Part shown: positions 43,439 to 54,944 of the stretch, in pieces
How positions within the stretch are numbered: the first letter of the stretch is position 1
Layout: each line of letters starts with the position of its first letter
Assembly (NCBI GenBank): GCA_021234155.1
Contig: JAJEKV010000072.1
Location: 5,935,676-5,999,675 of the forward strand
Direction of reading: 5' to 3'
Source: Isoetes taiwanensis
Lineage: Eukaryota > Streptophyta > Lycopodiopsida > Isoetales > Isoetaceae
Length of the DNA: 64,000 nucleotides
Notes under the pieces: model-generated
Told to the model about the DNA's origin: nothing
Databases searched by the model: none
The model's input: the letters and a program-made list of their open reading frames with translations, nothing else
Program-made: the position numbers and the translations under genes

Positions 43439-43795
43439 ATGTTGGTCTCTTTGCTTATGCTGCTGCTGTGGAGTGATCTGCAAGGGGCAGCGCGGGTTCG
43501 GGTTCGGGTTCGGGCTGATGAAGTGTCTAATGGAGTTGGGATTTCTGCCAGGAAGCTTTTGAGTTTACCATTACCACCATCTGGTGATGGAAAGGAGGAA
43601 GAACCTGCACACAAGTGTTACCATGTCAATCTGGAAATTGGTGGGATTCTTAGCAGATTCAGTATTAAATTTCAGGCTCCTTCCATTTTCCATAGACTCG
43701 TTAAGGGCTCCACTCCTCCTTCCTCTCCTAGCCCTGTTGGTAACAACAACTTCAACACCAATGTCACGGTTTCTATCTCCAAAAATGGAGTCTAA
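43439..43795 (+). CDS. Small secreted protein, IDA-like peptide precursor candidate
   Basis: A 118-residue intronless ORF. Residues 1-18 (MLVSLLMLLLWSDLQGAA) form a typical signal peptide, followed by an alternating RVRVRVR encoded by a short CGGGTT repeat. A variable middle contains a single Cys near residue 60. Near the C-terminus is FHRLVKGSTPPSSPSPVGNN. Its KG..PPS.PS...N pattern resembles the EPIP motif of plant IDA/IDL abscission peptides (LPKG..IPPS.PS.RHN), which are cut from short secreted precursors and sensed by HAESA-type receptor kinases. Differences: Leu-Pro is Leu-Val, Arg-His is absent, and 14 residues follow the motif. A TATA box lies upstream. Signal peptide: confident. Hormone family: inference. 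Confidence 0.5.
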   Translation: MLVSLLMLLLWSDLQGAARVRVRVRADEVSNGVGISARKLLSLPLPPSGDGKEEEPAHKCYHVNLEIGGILSRFSIKFQAPSIFHRLVKGSTPPSSPSPVGNNNFNTNVTVSISKNGV

Positions 43796-43817
43796 GAGAC
43801 AGCCTCCTGTTATGTAA

Positions 43818-45530
43818 ATCCCAGTACTTTTTCAAGTTTCTTTGTTTTGTCCATATCAGATACTTTTTGCAACCTCAAAGAATGTTGCATTCCCGGGCTT
43901 CATTTCATGTCCATGTATGAATGATGTAAATTTGTTTTTTTCTTCAAAGTTGAATTGATATTTCCTTTATATAAATCCTCACAGCTCGGAAACCAACAGG
44001 TCAGGAAACAGTGCTTTGCGCCTGTATGATGAAGGCCAGGTATTCAACATGAAAGAACTGATTTGTTCCAAAACAGTAAAGTTTTCGATTCATAAGATAA
44101 GTTATGTTAAAATATGTTAAGATCGTGTCGTGTAGGCATTTGCAGGCAGAGTAGTTTGGTGTTTCAGATAGTAGATAGATAAATAATTTCCGCCAACAAC
44201 TCTGCCAAAATGTTGATGGAATAAACATAGTCTGGTCCATTAGTTAGTTGTGGAATGAATTCATGGGACAAGAAAGAATCTAGTACATTCTTACTTTGTT
44301 TAACCTTCTGGTATCGACAAATGTCAGTTAGGATCTAAGTTCTAACTATTCGACAAATGTCAGTTAGGATCTAAGTTCTAACTATAGGATCTTGGCAAAA
44401 CATTTGTTAAAAAATGGGGATCCAGACATTTTTTGCCATTTGGCAAGTATTTTTAAAGTGCAAAAGTCTGATTACTTCTTCTATAAGGGAATCACCCATC
44501 GGACATCATGTTGAGTAAATGGGCTGATACTTGTACCATCCGGCGATTCACTCAATATGAAGTCTCGGTTGGAGATTTTTAGCCGCTTGTCTCATACATC
44601 CAAGACCTAGATTAAGTCCAGGCAGAATTTAAAACAAAAACAAGACTAAAAAAAGTGAAGGGTAGAAAAGACAGAATGGCGGGTAAAAAAGTGGTGTATA
44701 ATTTTCTTGAAAAGGAAGAATTGCCACGTGGTGCATTGACATAGATGGATGGATGGATGGATGGATGGATGTCGTTTCTTAAGTCCATGAGAAGCTGAAA
44801 CTTGTGGGACACACACCCCGATGGGACATGCTTCCACCATTATACATGGTTGAAATGGGTCCTTCCTTCACTAACTTTACAATGATCATGACCACGTTCA
44901 CAATGAGATGTTGAACCCGACGAATGAATGTCTCTCAGCCGAATCTTATGCTCATTTTCCTTGACCTCCACCCGCAATCACTTAAAAATCTAGAAATGGC
45001 AGAGAAGGCCAGAAGTGGGTTATCGGTTGTTGGACTTAATAATTGCCTACTGCAGGAAATAATTATCAATTTGAAATATTCTCAACATATTGCCATCCCA
45101 ACAATTGTTCAATTGTGGATATTGGATTTTTCAGATTTTCCTATTTAACAAATATATTTCTACAACTAAATGGCAAATATTTCAAATATGTGCATCACTT
45201 CATCGAAATATGCAGGGGCAATCACATAGCAATTACAACATCATAGCTGAGCAAAGCTCTTGTCCCATAGCTGCTAACCTAACCTTGCATCCTGAAAGGG
45301 AAGTATACTTAAGATCCTAGATGGGTGAATGTATTTTTGGGAAAAAAACAAATGATTCTCTTCTCTTACATATAACCTTACAAATGTTAGGGTAGGCCAC
45401 ATTTCTCCATATTATCACTCTTATTACATCCAATAACTTTCTTGTCCCACCTGACAGCCTGCTAGTGCTCGTCGGATTGAACAAAAGGGGGCGGCACGTG
45501 CGAAATGTAGACTGCCCTAACATTTCGAGG
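43818..45530. other. Intergenic, no recognised gene
   Basis: Contains a 28-base (GGAT)n microsatellite at 44744-44771 and a 27-base direct repeat around 44321/44352 (CGACAAATGTCAGTTAGGAT). Short ORFs only. Confidence 0.45.
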
Positions 45531-45615
45531 GGTAATGTTCGATGGCTGGCCATTACGCGGGGTACGGGCTCGCCAGGGCCTTACCCCGCGTAATGGCCAG
45601 CCAGCGAACATTACC
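45531..45615. repeat. Foldback with 34-bp arms, 17-nt loop
   Basis: Arms 45531-45564 and 45582-45615 are reverse complements with one mismatch, including GGCTGGCCATTACGCGGGGT. A partial relative, ACGCGTAATGGCCACC, lies at about 53514-53529 upstream of TL29. It is probably a small foldback or MITE family. Confidence 0.85.
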
Positions 45616-47038
45616 TTTAACATAGGTGCATAGTAGTCTCTTTAGGGTAGATGACCTTAGCAGATACAATCCTAACCTAATGTTTACATGCATAGAAATC
45701 ACAAATATTTCCTTCATTGAATACTAATGAGTGTTCAATAGCACGTGGGAGATGCAGCATCAAGAGGCCGAAATTAGGGTGTTTCTCCTTAAAAGTGTAG
45801 TATGGAATTCTTTGAGTGGGCTGGACAATTTGTTTTGTTTTTTTCTTTTTCTTTTTCTTTTTTTTTTGCAAAAACTACCAAGCTTCTTTAAATGTCTCAT
45901 TTTAAGAAAAAATTGATATGGCCTTCTTTGAAAAGGCAAAATCCATATATGTCAAAATCTAAACTGGAGAAGTGGCAAGATGCACCACATGATTAATCCT
46001 TGGCGCTCTATGGATAACATGCCAAACAAGAAGTTGCACTTTTGATATTTTCTTAACCATTTGTCCGTGCAAGTTAACTCGATCCAGTCGTTCCCCACCG
46101 TTCGATCAAACCAAGGTTATTATTCATAATTTTTGGAATATTCTTCTCTTACTGAATATTCGGGTAGTTATTGCCATAATCTTTGGAATATTCATATCCT
46201 ACAGAATCTTCGAGTAATTACTGTGATAATCGGCATCAGGGGTGTTTGTTCCAGTATCAGGGGTTCATTTCCTTGAGAAAAACGCATAGATCATTACAAA
46301 AAATGCACAGATCTCACAGAAAAATGCATCCGACATCAAGGTCTTTATATTTACACCTCTGTTCTTGCATGGTAGAAGCTGCAAGCCGCCATAGCTGCCT
46401 CTGAGGCAATTTGAAAGCATCGAAGCTTTTCTGTCACATAATTACCAAAAGTTGGTGTAGTGAATGTGTTGTTACAAAGGTTTGAAAAAGTGGGGGGTTA
46501 GACTCGAGGATTACCAATTGGACTTCTTAATTTCCACTTGACTCTATTGCATGTTGAGGAAAAAACTGGTAGGAAACACTTATATGTGAATTCAGTTGTA
46601 TTTGAATTCTTAGTATATAAGAAATCAGCCAAATTTTCTGGTTAGCATTCCCTTATCCTGCATTTCCAACTAAAGTCGCCCTTCGCCTACCAAACAAACA
46701 AATTCATGCAAAGCTAAATTTGTTATTTTTTTTTACGGAAATATTTTTATGGTAAGCTTTTTAGATATCCTCCCTTCTTATTCTTATCGTGGCCTCCATC
46801 TCGGTTTAAGACATTGTGACCGTTGTTGCAAATTGATACTTGTTTCAACACTGCTATGCCGGATTGATCAGAGCTGGGTCATTGGACCAAGCACAAAATT
46901 AGTGGGCAATACGAGGTTCGTTCATTTTTCTCTTCTGTGCTCTTAACCTGGAACTATCAGCCACAAGATAAAAACGTCGAACGACTTTAACAAGGTATGC
47001 TTTCTCCCATAAAATCATGTTCCTCTTTTTCGTTATGA
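45616..47038. other. Intergenic, no recognised gene
   Basis: A T/C-rich run lies at 45834-45868. Paired ATCTTTGGAATATTC-like phrases occur near 46130-46200. Nothing coding is recognised. The region directly upstream of the PPR frame may hold its promoter and leader, but no clear TATA box was picked. Confidence 0.4.
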
Positions 47039-49002
47039 ATGCTGCGAACGATTCCAGAATGCCCAACGGGCTTTCTATCTATGTCAGCCTCTGGATTGCC
47101 TCTCATAAATCATTCTGTTTTATTGAAGCGAGAATGCTTAGAGTATCCTGTTGGATGTGCTGTCAGGGCACATCGCAGGAAAATTGCAACGCCCTCTTTG
47201 CAGAGGAGCAAGAGACCAACTGGTGGATCTTTAAATGCAAAAGTCGAAGCTAGAAAAGCTCTCATAGTCTATCAAGAAACATTGCAAAGTGGACTCAGAC
47301 CAACTTTGTCCATCTTAATTTCTGCATTGAAGGCATGTGTCAGCCTGAGAGACTTAGAAACAGGTATAGAAATTCATTCCCTTTTGAGTTATAGTGGGGA
47401 TGATCAAAACATTGTTTTGGCAACCACTCTGGTGCATATGTATGCCAAATGTGGGAACATGTTGAAAGCAAGGCAGACCTTTGACAAGATATGTCAACAT
47501 GATTTGGTGTCTTGGAATGCTCTGATATTTGGTTATATGGAAAATATGGAGTATGATACTGCTCTACAGTTATTTTCTAGAATGCAAGATCGAGGTTTCA
47601 CGCCAGATTCCCGGACATACCTCGCTGTATTTAAGGCATGTGCTTGTTGTGCATCAAAAGAAGATGCCAAGGAAGTTGAAGGTGGACTTGTACATGTAGA
47701 GTCCCTGGAGAAAGGCATAGCAGTTCACTCTCAATTTGCGAAGAGTCAGCATGGATTGGACATTTTTGTGGCGAGTTCACTGGTGGATATGTATGCTAAA
47801 ATGGAAGCATGATACATGCTCGGTCCATCTTTGATAGGATGCCTTGTCACGATTTAGTGTCATGGACGGCTATGATTTATGGATATGTAGTGAGCAGGGA
47901 TACAAAGTGTGCTCTTCAGCTATTTGCATGCATGCAAGATGAAGGTTTTATGCCGAATGATCGTTCTTATGTTGCTGTACTGAAGGCATATGCTAGTTGT
48001 GCAGAAGAAGAAGACGGCAGACAAGTTAAGTGGAAATGTGTGAAAGTAGAGTCTCTAGAACATGGGGTAGCTATTCATTCTCAACTTGCAAAGAATGGGT
48101 ATGAGTTGGACATTTTTGTAGCAAATACGTTATTGGATATGTATGCAAAATGTGGCAGTATGATACATGCTCGTTGGGTCTTTGATAAGATTCCACATCC
48201 CGATTTAGTATCATGGAATGCTATGGTATTTGGGTATGCAGAGACTGGAGAACACACTTTAGCTCTGGAGTTATTTGCCCGGATGCAAGATGAAGGTTTC
48301 AAACCCGGTTTTCTGACTTATGTTGCTGCGTTGAAGGCATGTGGCTGCCTAGGGGCATTGGAAACTGGGAGAAAAGTTCACTTTCATATTTGCAGTGCTG
48401 GATTCCAGAATGACCCAGTTGTAGCATCATGTATTGTTGCATTTTACAGTAAATGTGGGAGCATGCTTGATGCTGAGAAAGTGTTTGACTCGATGAATGC
48501 AAGGAATTTGGTAACATGGAATGGGCTGTTAGCAGGACATGCTCACAATGGAGATGCCGACAAAGTCTTTAAGTTGTTTAAGATGATGAGAGAGGAATGC
48601 TTTCAAGCAGATGGCATCACATTCCTCTCTATTGTAAATGCATGCAGCTACGTTGGTCTTGTTGACAAAGGGAGGGCATACTTATGGATCATGTGTATGC
48701 ATTATATGATCTCTCCTACAATAGACCATTATGCTTGCATCCTTGATCTTCTTGGTCGGGCCAATCATCTGGATGATGCAGTGGAGGTCATGAAGAACAT
48801 GGCTTTTGAACCTAGCCAGACCATATGGACAACGGTGTTGGGCGCTTGTCTAAAATGGAAGAATCTGGTGATTGGAAGTCTTGCGTTTGAATCATTGAGA
48901 AGGCTTGAAGACAAGGATGCTTCAGCTTATGTGATGATGACAATGTTTATGCAGTTTCTTGCACGTGAGAGAAGAGTGCAAAAATTGATCGCACAAGGAT
49001 GA
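47039..49002 (+). pseudogene. PLS-type pentatricopeptide repeat (PPR) protein gene, frameshifted
   Basis: PPR proteins bind organellar RNA in a sequence-specific way. Alternating S, P and L motifs are clear: LATTLVHMYAKCGNMLKARQ, LVSWNALIFGYMENMEYDTA, ANTLLDMYAKCGSMIHARWV, LVSWNAMVFGYAETGEHTLA, CIVAFYSKCGSMLDAEKVFD. An E-like region follows (IDHYACILDLLGRANHLDDA, TIWTTVLGACLKWKNLVIGS). Two L motifs carry the extra cassette HVESLEKGIAVHSQ / KVESLEHGVAIHSQ, which I link to fern PPRs. At about 47800 the expected YAKCGSM is broken by a one-base loss (YAKMEA, stop), and the second frame resumes at once (MIHARSIF). Near 48980 another slip ends the frame at LIAQG, while RMTANK continues in a different frame. 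No DYW domain remains. It is a recent pseudogene, or there is sequencing error. Intronless, with no partner genes. Confidence 0.85.
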
Positions 49003-50578
49003 CTGCTAACAAGCTTACAATAAAGATGGTTAGGCTGATAATGTACGCATTATGTAAATCGATATTGGATGCAGATGGCGGTTGATAAGTTTCAAAATTT
49101 ACAAACAGGAGCTTGTGTTGTAATTGTAAGAGATATTCAAGTATGGGACGTTTTCCATGCTTTTACAATACCCAGCCTACTGCTAGCTCTACAGGATACA
49201 CTGAATGGCTTATTGCTTAATCACCTTTTGATAAATATGTATATCCATGTTCTTGGACTTCGTGATGTGGCTGCGGTTAGGCTGTTTATGGGATATGTTT
49301 TCTCCTATGTAGAAATATGGACTGCATGATCTTTATACAGTGTCTAAATCGAGGTCCAGCAGATTCCTGAAAACTCAGCTTTATTTTGGGTTGCTTTGAC
49401 TGAACATATATGAGGACATAAAATATAATCACATGATTACATAGAATCATAAAGCTGTCAAATAAGATGCGCTATTGTTTAAGTCAAAATTTATACAGCT
49501 CTGTCTTTGCATATCTCTATTCGGCGGATGTCTTAGGGTCTGGTCGGATTTGCAGCTAATCAGTACTTTGATCAAGCATTTTTGTTGTATATGGAGAGAG
49601 TGTGGACCTCTTCCAAGTGGAGCAAAATTGTTGAATACTTGTCCGCCTGCTTGCCTAGCAGAACCTCATTCCTTAATAATGAACCTGATTCCTTAATAAT
49701 GACATCAAGAAGGAAAAACGAGTAATAGCTTAATTTTATAAACCTCTTACAGTTTTTCTGGAGTTTGATTGAGATTTTGTAGCCTACAGAGAAGAATTCT
49801 TGAAATGCTTTATTTATCGAATCACATCATTCATGTAGAAAAGTTGTAACAAATTGGTTTGACAACATCACATATTTTGTGTTAAATTGCACATTGGTTG
49901 TGGATGCTCCTCAAATAGAAAAGAGCTAAAAATCTTACCTGTTAGTAATGACTAAAATTGTCTGGTGTTCTACGAGAACAGTAGTATGAGGAAGACCACT
50001 AGTAAGAACGTTGACTAATGTTTTTATGTAAAGTTTTTATGCTTCAAGACATTCTGGAGGAAAGAAGGTTGGTTAATCTGGAGATCCAAAATTTGTAGTA
50101 TAAATTAGAAGATTATGCTAAAAATGGGTTTATTGATTTCATTCCTGTTCCCTTGGAGGTTTGATGGTTTTCATTTGTTTATATGTCAAAGAAGTGGCAT
50201 TAGTTTAAAGTCATTGAGCGTATACATCGAATCTACATAGCACACCTACTCCAAATGGCGATAGAGCACTGTGAAGGGCAGCACATGACCATTAGGGTGC
50301 TTGTACTCTTGGAACTTTGTTGGATGCTTTACATCATTTGTTCTTATGAACTTGTAAAGTGGTTTGGGCATAAGCCAGATTGTGAGAATTGTGTGCCAAG
50401 TCTAGGCAATTTTCTGATGGGCACTGCATTGATGGACCCGTCCCTTACCTTTGAATGGTATTTGTGTTTAGTTATACGTAATTAGTCTCGTGGAAAACAG
50501 CACATTTGTATAAAAAGGTTTGACTTGGTTGGTGACCACCAAGATAGGTGAGTATAACAATTATTGGTGGAAGCGAGT
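49003..50578. other. Intergenic between convergent PPR and TL29 genes
   Basis: AT-rich, without recognised coding sequence. Duplicated CATTCCTTAATAATGA-like phrases lie at 49668-49700. The two genes converge here, so it must contain both 3' ends. Confidence 0.45.
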
Positions 50579-53218
50579 TTACAACTTAAGGACTAATCTT
50601 TTGGGAGCATATGTATAAGCTTCATAGTTAATGTTTTGTCCTATTGTACTCAGCTTTGTGAAAGCGCCAATCAAATCCACCTATATCAGTGAGTAATCTC
50701 AATCAGTATTTCATGTGTAGGTTGACTGCAAGACTTACTACAACAACAGAATTAGTGCTTACTTCATAATCAGTCTGTGAAACTGTCTCTCTGCTGCGTT
50801 GGTATTTGTCAACCCATGGGGCTATCTCAGGATCCGTTGCAAGTTTGGCTTCTGTTACATCTTGGTTACGCCCCAAAAATGCAGATAGAACTGCTACCTG
50901 TGGAAAGACAATTTATTATCTAAATGCCACTACATAGAAGGGTATCATTCAATTAACAAAACAGACGAGTTCTGTTCTTAATCACGTTCTTATGGTTTGA
51001 AAGTATTTTCATCAGCATGAGATCCCTTATAATAACTAATTAAACATGGCCTCAATCTGAATAAAAAGAATATAGTTTACCTGGCGTGCTTTCAGACCTA
51101 GCTTCCCAAATCTTTCCTTGATCTCTGAGGGGGTTGCCTGCTCCCATAACAATATTCTGCCCTCCGCGTCTGCCTCTTGCGCATCTGCCCGACCGAACTG
51201 CCTTTCAAAGAAGCCCCACTACAAACAAAGGGTTGCAATTAAGAAAGTCCAATAGAGACCTTGTACCACAACCTACCTGTCCATTAGAACCATATGCATT
51301 AAAAAGTTGCAAGCCTTTATCTTCCTTTCCCCCACATTTCTGTATTGCTGCATCCAGAAATGTTTTCTTTACTGCTGACTGACCTGTCAATATATATAAG
51401 CTTAAGTTTGGAAATTGCTTTGCAAATATAACCAGTATGATGGGGAGAAAAAAGAGTTATGTTGAATTATACGTTCTTGTCGCAGGGATCACGATTCCCT
51501 CTAAATCGTTTTACAGTTATTATTGTACATGCTATGTGTGAAAAACATTCCTATATTACCTGCTAAATGTATCAAATCAGCCCAACCAAGTGGCCCTCCT
51601 TTTGATTCAGCATCAATATCCTTTTTTACGTCCTCCAAGAATGCTACAGTCGATTGCAAGCCCCTATTTTCAGGTCTTTCAAGCTCTGCGCTGCAAAGTA
51701 GAAACAAATTTGATCAGAAATTTTGCAGGGAAGCAATTTTACATATCAATTTTTGATTGCCAACCATAAATAGCATTTTCATACTATCTGCAAATAAAAT
51801 TGCATTCCTAGGACTCCAAAAAGTGATGTGTCATTGTTTTTCTTGTGTCCAGTGCGTTGTTTGTAAACTTTTTGTACATGGTTTCTATTTTTTGTATTTT
51901 TGTAGATTTTAAGATTTTTGTCCAGTGTTCTTGAATATCAAAAAACGAAGTAAGGGAATATTTCATGTACCTAAACCGAACAGAACCATTTGGCCCGCCG
52001 CTCTTTGAATCCTGCAATGCCACAGCATATTAGTTTTGCTGCATCAGGAGCTGAGGTTTTTTATATAATAAAGGATAATTTGAACCTTATCATAACTGGC
52101 AGCATCATTTAAAGCCAACCTAAGGAGATCAGGCACAATGTCTGGATTTCCCTGCAAATGTCAACATGATTTAAGATTTCTGCCATTGGCTCCTATATCC
52201 ATTAGTACATGAATGGAACCTAGAGATGAAAACAATTGACCTCGATGACACAAGCCTCATGGTTCAAGAACATAATTTTTGTAATGGTAATCCAATGCAT
52301 GATGAAGTAGGGATTGTCATATGGCATCTTCAAGAACTATTATTCAATTCTATCAAGGCAGGAGATAATGTACATACATATTCATATATATTTTCAAACT
52401 TCTCACATGTACTGCTGAAGAAAGAAAAATAAGAAGTCTATTTTAAAGACTGGAGTTAGAGATCCTGTGAGGCGTAATGCAGATAGGGAACAGAAATTAA
52501 TTACCAGGCAATTACTATATATAATATCCTGTCAGCAGTTACAGATTAACACATTATCTTCAAATGTATTACACGTCTTTTGTTCTACCTTTATGGCTAC
52601 ATATAACTTTTTCTTGATATTACCTGCATCAGATAGAAGAAAACATATATTAGACATGGATTTGAAGTATTTGTCTCCCAGGAGCAAAAAGCCAATGCTG
52701 TAAATTCTTACTGAGGAACTCTCCACGCTGAAATCTTTGGGTTATGTCAGCCGCAAATGCATCCTTGGATAATATGCCACTCTACAAGACATGATAAATT
52801 AGGAGCTATAGCTCTACTTTCTTAATTATATAAAATGAGAGAAACTAAGTGGCTGTCCTTACTGCCATTGCCGTTGTCCATAGCCCTAACGTAACAGTTC
52901 TCCTGGTAGGGATTTGTATAGATGGTAGGTCTTGCTGGCCCTCTTGGCAATTCACCTTGATCTGTAACCAATGCAGATACTCATCTAACATGCCTTGTAT
53001 TATAAGAAGATAGAAATTGGACCACATATAGAAACACAAAGCTATTGAAACAGGAAGCAAGTGGAATGCGTGAAGGATATGCTAATCAAGGAATGCAGAT
53101 TAAGTACCACAGAACAATTTGAAGACGTCTTGGCACATCTCAAATTTGAGTTCAACAGTTCTCTGGGATGCGAAATGAAAACAGAAGTTGATGCGGAGAG
53201 GGAAGGAGCGACCACCAT
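50579..53218 (-). CDS. TL29: TL29-like thylakoid lumen protein (ascorbate-peroxidase-related), 11 exons
   Basis: Exons (plus coordinates): 53108-53218, 52863-52961, 52712-52781, 52589-52623, 52086-52151, 51971-52011, 51560-51690, 51277-51383, 51081-51218, 50763-50897 and 50579-50680. All have GT/AG borders and phases agree, giving 344 residues (Arabidopsis TL29 is about 349). A Ser-rich start, MVVAPSLSASTSVFISHP, is a chloroplast transit peptide. TRRTVTLGLWTTAMA is a twin-arginine lumen signal, cut after AMA. The mature part has DIVPDLLRLALNDAASYDK, SGGPNGSVRF, GWADLIHLAGQSAV, GRADAQEADAEGR and APWVDKYQRSRETVSQTDYE. TL29 is a class I peroxidase relative of the lumen, thought not to be an active haem peroxidase. 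No stop or frameshift was found. The symbol follows Arabidopsis usage. Confidence 0.93.
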
Positions 53219-53699
53219 AGCTCTCAGCCCATTGTCTACGTTCCGACATTGGTGTTAACATCAGATACAAAGAGAATATTCTTCCTTATCTTTTCGTCAC
53301 CTAAACTTTAAGGTTTGGACTGAATTTATCCATGACATGCAATGTAAGGTGATTATGTACTAGGTAACCTTCATTAGAGCCGGTTCACATGCAACAATGG
53401 TGGGAGAGGGGCCCTGTTATACCCTTTGTAAATTTGTGATGGTCGGTGATGGTGGATGGTGAAGGTCGCGATGGTGCATGTGAATCCAGCCTTAGGTGTG
53501 CCGGGCCCTTTACACGCGTAATGGCCACCTAATGATAACTTGCCACGTCGCATCCAAAGAAAATCTGTTTAGAAGATTCCAGAATGGCTATGGCGTCAGC
53601 GAGATCGGCATCCGAGAGATCGCACCAGCGAGATCGGCGTCGACATCTGCAGTTGCTTATTGGAACCGTTTCTATTTTTTTGTTATTTCAAGCCGTATT
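53219..53699. other. Upstream region of TL29; foldback relative
   Basis: This should hold the TL29 promoter; no clear minus-strand TATA box stood out. It contains GGTGATGGTGGATGGTGAAGG-type repeats (about 53440-53480) and a partial copy of the 45.5-kb foldback arm at about 53514-53529. GCGAGATCGGC occurs twice at 53598-53640. Confidence 0.4.
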
Positions 53700-54944
53700 C
53701 ACATGGAAGGAGTGGGCGATGCAGATGACGGTGCCCTAAATCATGTTGCACAGCTGGCTGCGAACTTAAATCACATGGGTCTAAAAGGGCGGTCTGCAGC
53801 AGCGGTTCTTGGGGCAGCAGCGCAGGATTTTGGGTGGCTCTCCACCTGCTGGTTTCGATTACCTCCAGAACAGAATCAGTGACCACGAATCCAGAACAGA
53901 ACTGGCTGCACAAAGGTGGGTTATCAAATTATGCAAATTCATTTCATTAGTTCTGTAAAAACATTAGCCATCACTTTTTGTACATAGACTCTTGCAATCT
54001 AGTCCACTTTTATTTCTTTCTTCATGTTTCTTATTTCTTATTATTCTTCATATGAATTGTACAGATCTGAAAGCAGATGGATAATTATGACTTGGATTTA
54101 TCAAGTGATGGAGAACTTGATTATGAGGACCTGAACACGGGATTGGAGGATGTTGTTGACTTGCTAATGCAAATGTGTGTCATGTTCTTGCTTGTACTGT
54201 TAGATGAGCAGATGAACAGAGGAAGAAGAGTCTGGTGGATGTACCCAAGGCAGGTTTCTTTCTAGAATGATCTGAGCAGTAATCTTTGGCTTCGTTCTGG
54301 CATAGCTGGTGAGTATAACTTCAGGAAAAACAAAAAATAAGGGCAGATAATTTCGAGAACTGCTTCGTCTAGTTGTTCCACACATTATATAAGCTGACTT
54401 ATCAATTGTGGTCCGTGAACCAATTGAAAAAATAAAGGCTTTAGCAGTTGTTCTTTTTCGATTGGCCCACAATGCAAAGGGTTTTATATGTGCTAAAATG
54501 TACGGAATGGGAGCAAGTACTGTTCATAAGTACACTAAAATAGTGGTCACTATTTTAGCTGAGAAACTTAGATATGACTTCATTAGACCTCCATCTGGTA
54601 ACAGACTGCATAATATTATACATGACTTTGAGAGCATCTCAGGTGTGCCACAAGTTGCTGGAGCCATTGATGGGACTCACATCCCATTCAAGAAGGCACC
54701 AATAAGGAAATGTGGATCAGCAGACAGTTGGAGCAAACATCATTTCTTTTCTATAGTGCTACAAGCAGTCTGCGATCCCTCATTAATATTTTGGGATGTT
54801 TGCTGTGATGCTCCGGGTGGTGCGCATGACACGAACCATTTCTACAAGTCCCCATTGTTTGCAAAATTGTCTAGGAGACATATATTACGAGGTCCCACAA
54901 GGCAACTACATGACAGAAGAGTCCAACCGTACTTAATTGTGTGA
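53700..54944 (+). pseudogene. PIF/Harbinger-type transposase, truncated by an LTR
   Basis: A 5' part has an unassigned exon-like stretch (MEGVGDADDGALNHVAQLA) and, at 54077-54265, DYDLDLSSDGELDYEDLN-type acidic sequence then MNRGRRVWWMYPRQV. The latter recalls the R.R..WVHP start of plant HARBI1-like transposases. At 54408-54944 lies the DDE domain: KMYGMGASTVHKYTKIVVTI, then VAGAIDGTHIPF (first Asp), HHFFSIVLQAVCD, PGGAHDTNHFYKSPLF (second Asp region) and RRVQPYLIV. The frame ends exactly where an LTR begins, so the last acidic residue and the C-terminus (DAGYPL...) are lost. It is inactive as it stands. HARBI1-type transposases normally act with a Myb-like partner, which is not seen here. 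Confidence 0.75.
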
